NCBI GenBank assembly: GCA_964408155.1
Contig: CAYOYJ010000096.1
Span: forward strand, 1-9,699
From: JAAYKM01 sp964408155
Lineage (GTDB): Bacteria > Desulfobacterota > Syntrophia > Syntrophales > JAAYKM01
Reading direction: 5' to 3'
DNA length: 9,699 nt
Shown here: in pieces, positions 6,654 to 9,699 of the stretch
How positions within the stretch are numbered: position 1 is the first letter of the stretch
Layout: the number at the start of each line of letters is the position of its first letter
Translations under genes and position numbers: made by a program
The notes under the pieces: model-generated
What the model was told of the DNA's origin: nothing
Seen by the model: only the letters and a program-made list of their open reading frames with translations
Database searches by the model: none

Positions 6654-6724
6654 TTGAATCTTGCTTAATGATGGGCGTACCAGAGGATTTCGGCATGGTA
6701 TGGTTGGTTGTTCCCGTTATCTAA
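6650..6724 (+). CDS. Possible 24-codon small hydrophobic peptide (unrecognised)
   Basis: ATG 6650 to TAA 6722-6724 encodes a 24-residue peptide, MIESCLMMGVPEDFGMVWLV ending VPVI. An acidic linker leads into a hydrophobic end, which would suit a very short membrane peptide or the first helix of a truncated membrane protein. It has no ribosome-binding site of its own; translation would rely on coupling through the ATGA overlap with the preceding 16-codon frame. I know no family that matches. Chance occurrence is quite possible at this length. Confidence 0.15.
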   Translation: MIESCLMMGVPEDFGMVWLVVPVI

Positions 6725-6874
6725 TTGCCTGACGCCTTGAACGACAGGTTGATTGTACGCCGGTTACAGGGTTTTTGGTGCATTCTGCCGTCAGTTATGG
6801 TAGCTTGAAACCGCATTTTGTTTTCCTGCGCCAAATCACGGGAGAGCAGAGCAATCATTCATCCGGGAGGCGTC

Positions 6875-8608
6875 ATGCGCTATTCAAATCTCTTTTTACC
6901 CACCGTCAAGGAAGTTCCCTCCGACGCGGAAATAGCCAGCCATCAGCTTATGATTCGGGCGGGCATGATCAGAAAATTAACCAGTGGCATTTATTCTTAT
7001 TTACCCCTTGGCCTTAAAACTGTCCGTAAGGTGGAGCAGATCGTCCGGGAGGAAATGAACCGGGCGGGCGCCCAAGAGGTTTCCCTCCCCATGGTTCAGC
7101 CTGCGGAACTCTGGCAGGAATCGGGCCGTTGGGTGTTCTATGGCAAGGAATTGCTGCGTTTCCGGGATCGGCATGATAGGGAGTACTGCCTGGGACCCAC
7201 TCATGAAGAAGTGATCACCGATTTGGTCCGCAACGAGATCAAAACGTATCGTCAACTGCCCCGTAACCTGTACCAGATTCAAACCAAATTCCGCGATGAA
7301 ATCAGGCCACGCTTTGGTGTAATGCGCTGCCGGGAATTCAGCATGAAAGACGCGTACAGTTTCGACGCCGACCACGCGGGTGCCGACCTGAGTTATAGCA
7401 AGATGTTTGAAGCCTATCAGCGGATTTTTACCCGCTGTGGGTTGATGTTCCGGCCCGTCGAAGCCGATACGGGTTCCATCGGCGGCAGTTCTTCCCACGA
7501 ATTCATGGTCATGGCAGAATCCGGTGAAGACGGGATTGTTTACTGCGGTCGGTGCGCTTACGCGGCGAACCTGGAAAAAGCGGAAATTCCCAAGCCGGAG
7601 GCGGGGACGGCCGATGACGGGGATCAGCTTCCGCGAGAGGAGGTCCATACTCCCGACGTGAGGACCATTGAAGAGGTCTGTGCTTTCCTGCAAGTTATGC
7701 CGGTTAATGTCGTGAAGACCCTCATTTTTAGCGCCGATAGAAAACCGGTGGCCGTTCTGGTTCGAGGTAATGAAGACGTTAATGAAATCAAGGTCAGAAA
7801 TTACCTGGGGTGCGATGAACTGGAACTGGCGGGGGACGACATGATTCTTGCCGCCACGGGGTCACCCCGGGGATTTGCCGGCGCGGTCGGAATAAAAACC
7901 CGCATTGTCGCCGATTATTCTCTGATCGGTATGAAAAACATGGTTATGGGGGCCAATCGCGAGGACTACCATGTGAAGAACGTCAACTTTGACCGCGATT
8001 TTAAGGTCAGTGAATTTGCCGATCTCCGAGTCGTGCGGGATGGCGATGCCTGTCCTCGTTGCCGGGGGGACTTGACCTTTGCCCGGGGTATCGAGGTGGG
8101 CCACGTGTTCAAGTTGGGAACGAAATACAGCAAAGCTTTGAAGGCCGTCTATCTGGATAAGAACGGTAAGGAGCAAGTGATGATTATGGGCTGCTACGGC
8201 ATCGGTGTTACCAGAACGGTAGCCGCCGCCATTGAACAGTACCATGATGACGACGGTATCATCTGGCCTGTACCGATGGCCCCGTTCCAAGTGATCATCA
8301 CACCGGTGAACATCAGCGAAGATACCCTGTGCAAGGCGGCGGAAGAGCTCTATCAAGAGCTGACGGCGCAAGGTTTGGAAGTGCTCTTGGATGACCGGGA
8401 CGAGAGGGCCGGGGTTAAATTTAAAGACGCCGACCTGATCGGTATTCCTTATCGCGTGACGATTGGGCCCAAGAAGCTCGCGGAAGGAAAAGTCGAGGTC
8501 AAGAATCGCAGAAGCGGCGAGGTCTTGAGCGTCGATCTGACCGGAACGGCCGATTATCTGGCAACGGCCGTCAAAACGGAGCTGGACCGTTTGGGGAAAT
8601 TAGCCTGA
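6875..8608 (+). CDS. proS: Prolyl-tRNA synthetase, bacterial type with editing domain
   Basis: The product is 577 aa, typical of the bacterial class IIa enzyme (E. coli 572). It charges tRNA-Pro with proline in the cytosol and clears mischarged Ala-tRNA-Pro. Class II motif 1 lies around residues 50-76, before GPTHEE (107-112); motif 2 is YQIQTKFRDEIRPRFGVMR (133-151) with REFSMKDAYSFD; motif 3 is GCYGIGVTRTVAAAIEQ (439-455). The YbaK-like INS editing domain sits between motifs 2 and 3 (about 230-390), with K281 in VVKTLIF equivalent to the E. coli editing lysine K279, and GSPRGFAG at 329-336. Two CxxC pairs, C224/C227 and C393/C396, flank the insert and may bind zinc. The anticodon-binding domain starts near 470 (LLDDRDERAGVKFKDAD). 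ATG 6875 was chosen over upstream in-frame TTG 6818 because GGGAGG at 6865-6870 fits and MRYSNLFLPT is the family start. rel follows after 42 bp. Confidence 0.97.
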   Translation: MRYSNLFLPTVKEVPSDAEIASHQLMIRAGMIRKLTSGIYSYLPLGLKTVRKVEQIVREEMNRAGAQEVSLPMVQPAELWQESGRWVFYGKELLRFRDRHDREYCLGPTHEEVITDLVRNEIKTYRQLPRNLYQIQTKFRDEIRPRFGVMRCREFSMKDAYSFDADHAGADLSYSKMFEAYQRIFTRCGLMFRPVEADTGSIGGSSSHEFMVMAESGEDGIVYCGRCAYAANLEKAEIPKPEAGTADDGDQLPREEVHTPDVRTIEEVCAFLQVMPVNVVKTLIFSADRKPVAVLVRGNEDVNEIKVRNYLGCDELELAGDDMILAATGSPRGFAGAVGIKTRIVADYSLIGMKNMVMGANREDYHVKNVNFDRDFKVSEFADLRVVRDGDACPRCRGDLTFARGIEVGHVFKLGTKYSKALKAVYLDKNGKEQVMIMGCYGIGVTRTVAAAIEQYHDDDGIIWPVPMAPFQVIITPVNISEDTLCKAAEELYQELTAQGLEVLLDDRDERAGVKFKDADLIGIPYRVTIGPKKLAEGKVEVKNRRSGEVLSVDLTGTADYLATAVKTELDRLGKLA

Positions 8609-8650
8609 TTCCCCACTTTTCAGGCCCCTTATCTGAGTTAATGAAGTCCT

Positions 8651-9699
8651 ATGCTGCGTATTACCGATATCCTTGATCAAGCCGGGACGTATCTCAATCC
8701 CGATGACCTGGAAATCATCGAAAAAGCCTACATTTATTCGGCGACCGTTCATCAGGGACAGGTGCGCCTCTCCGGCGAGCCTTATCTGACCCATCCCATG
8801 GAGGTGGCGGGGATTCTCGTCGGTATGGAGGTCGACGCGGCGACGATTGTGACGGGGATGCTCCACGATACGGTGGAAGATACCCTGGCTACCTTACCCG
8901 AGATCGAAGAGGCCTTCGGTAAGGATGTCGCTTTTCTCGTCGATGGTTTGACCAAAATCAGTAAAATCACTTTCGGCAGCAAAGAGGAACGCCAAGCGGA
9001 AAATTTCCGCAAGATGATTCTGGCCATGTCCACGGATATCCGCATCCTTTTGGTTAAACTCGCTGACCGGGTGCACAACATGCGCACCCTCGAATTTCAT
9101 CCGGTGGAGAAACAAAAGTATATTGCAAAGGAGACCATGGAACTCTTCGCGCCCCTTGCCAACCGCTTGGGTATCAACTGGATGAAAACCGAACTGGAGG
9201 ATCTGGCATTCCGCTATTTGAATTACGACGATTACAATGAATTGACTCGGCGGGTTGCGAAAAAGAAACAGGAGCGCGAGCAATATACGGAGGAAGTGCG
9301 GAAAATCATAGTAGAGGAGATGGAAAAGTATGATTTGAAATGCGTGGTTGAGGGGCGGCCGAAGCATTTTTACGGTATTTACAAAAAGATGCAGGAACAG
9401 CGGATCAATTTCGACGAGGTGTACGACCTGACGGCCTTCCGGGTTATTCTCGATTCCGACAAGGAAAAGGATTGTTACGAGGCCCTGAGCGTGGTTCACG
9501 CCCACTGGAAGCCGATTCCCGGGCGGTTCAAGGATTACATTGCCATCCCCAAGGTCAACAACTATCGCTCGTTGCATACGACGGTGATCGGACCCTATGG
9601 CGAACGGGTGGAAATCCAGATTCGTACGCGTGAAATGCACGAGTGGGCGGAAGAAGGAATCGCCGCCCATTGGCGCTACAAGGAAAAGCGTTCTCTCTA
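8651..9699 (+). CDS. Bifunctional (p)ppGpp synthetase/hydrolase, RelA/SpoT family (runs off right edge)
   Basis: The frame shows 349 residues and continues past the window; family members are usually about 700-750 aa, so the TGS, helical and ACT domains lie beyond. The protein makes (p)ppGpp from ATP and GTP/GDP on starvation and degrades it otherwise. The HD hydrolase domain is intact: H48 in YLTHP, H72-D73 and E76-D77 in LHDTVED, and D139/N143 in LADRVHNM, at the spacing known from Streptococcus Rel. The synthetase domain has YDLTAFRVI (D259), GRFKDYIAIPKVNNYRSLHT (291-310) and E321 in EIQIRT. The RFKD at 292-295 is the RxKD form of bifunctional Rel/SpoT, not the ExDD of monofunctional RelA. 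ATG 8651 fits the family N-terminus, though its ribosome-binding site is weak; ATG 8641 is out of frame and stops quickly. It lies 42 bp after proS, probably co-transcribed. Rel or SpoT are equally fair names. Confidence 0.95.
   Translation, partial: MLRITDILDQAGTYLNPDDLEIIEKAYIYSATVHQGQVRLSGEPYLTHPMEVAGILVGMEVDAATIVTGMLHDTVEDTLATLPEIEEAFGKDVAFLVDGLTKISKITFGSKEERQAENFRKMILAMSTDIRILLVKLADRVHNMRTLEFHPVEKQKYIAKETMELFAPLANRLGINWMKTELEDLAFRYLNYDDYNELTRRVAKKKQEREQYTEEVRKIIVEEMEKYDLKCVVEGRPKHFYGIYKKMQEQRINFDEVYDLTAFRVILDSDKEKDCYEALSVVHAHWKPIPGRFKDYIAIPKVNNYRSLHTTVIGPYGERVEIQIRTREMHEWAEEGIAAHWRYKEKRSL

Larger units (their letters stand above)
6294..6874. other. AT-rich 581-bp intergenic region between ispG and proS
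   Basis: No gene of normal size is found here on either strand. Base composition drops sharply: 6361-6420 is 25% G+C and 6481-6540 is 28%, against a visibly G+C-rich coding background on both sides. From about 6550 the composition recovers. Contents include repeated TTGGAC/TTGGAAC heptamers at 6415-6441, a very strong ribosome-binding-like stretch at 6584-6598, tiny reading frames at 6598-6724, and a 14-bp perfect palindrome of A-run, GC, T-run at 6613-6626. A promoter for proS-rel should lie in this gap, but I cannot place it. No tRNA, T-box specifier/antiterminator or convincing terminator hairpin was seen. Confidence 0.6.

Noticed and set aside
6674..6761. GGCGTAC / GTACGCC inverted repeat across about 74 bases
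   Set aside because: Seven bases at this distance are expected by chance; no flanking repeats or element genes accompany it.
6722..6874. T-box or other tRNA-sensing leader upstream of proS
   Set aside because: No AGGGTGGNACCGCG-type antiterminator motif or stem-terminator pair was found. The resemblance at GGTAGCTTGAAACCGC is superficial.
6818..6874. N-terminal extension of ProS from an in-frame TTG at 6818
   Set aside because: The extra 19 residues do not match the family, and the ATG at 6875 has a good ribosome-binding site and the family-typical MRYSNLF start.

Overview
The window reads as a conserved housekeeping segment of an anaerobic, Gram-negative-type bacterium. The gene set is an ApgM-type phosphomutase, a YbgC-like thioesterase, a membrane-anchored TPR protein, both subunits of indolepyruvate:ferredoxin oxidoreductase, IspG, ProS and a bifunctional Rel/SpoT. 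It fits a deltaproteobacterial anaerobe of the Syntrophus/Smithella kind. That placement is inferred from gene content and remembered family sequences, not from a search.

Layout: the left edge (1-231, minus strand) holds the first 77 codons of a group-1/GT4-type glycosyltransferase. A 141-bp divergent gap follows. All remaining genes are on the plus strand: a chimeric sulfatase/ApgM frame (373-1674), ybgC (about 1664-2092), a TPR membrane protein (2082-2756), iorA (2795-4588), iorB (4592-5170) and ispG (5226-6293). Next come a conspicuous AT-rich gap of about 580 bp (6294-6874), proS (6875-8608), and rel (8651 to beyond the right edge). The run apgM to ispG is tightly packed, with overlaps or gaps under 60 bp, so it is probably one transcript. 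proS and rel probably form a second unit.

The most unusual feature is the apgM reading frame. Its first ~56-68 residues are not ApgM. They are a signal peptide followed by the N-terminal strand and metal-binding loop of an arylsulfatase. At the shared TPNMDRLA-type helix the frame switches without a break into a complete ApgM body. Both families belong to the alkaline phosphatase superfamily, so the join lies at a homologous position. The upstream glycosyltransferase and the sulfatase head together look like a different genome, possibly planctomycete-like. The leading explanation is therefore a recombination or assembly junction near 541-576; a genuine exported fusion protein is the more exciting but less likely alternative.

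The second item is the low-GC gap between ispG and proS. It contains a very strong purine-rich ribosome-binding sequence feeding only tiny reading frames, and may be a short-peptide leader or the scar of a lost gene. No tRNA, rRNA, CRISPR array, insertion sequence or convincing rho-independent terminator was seen.
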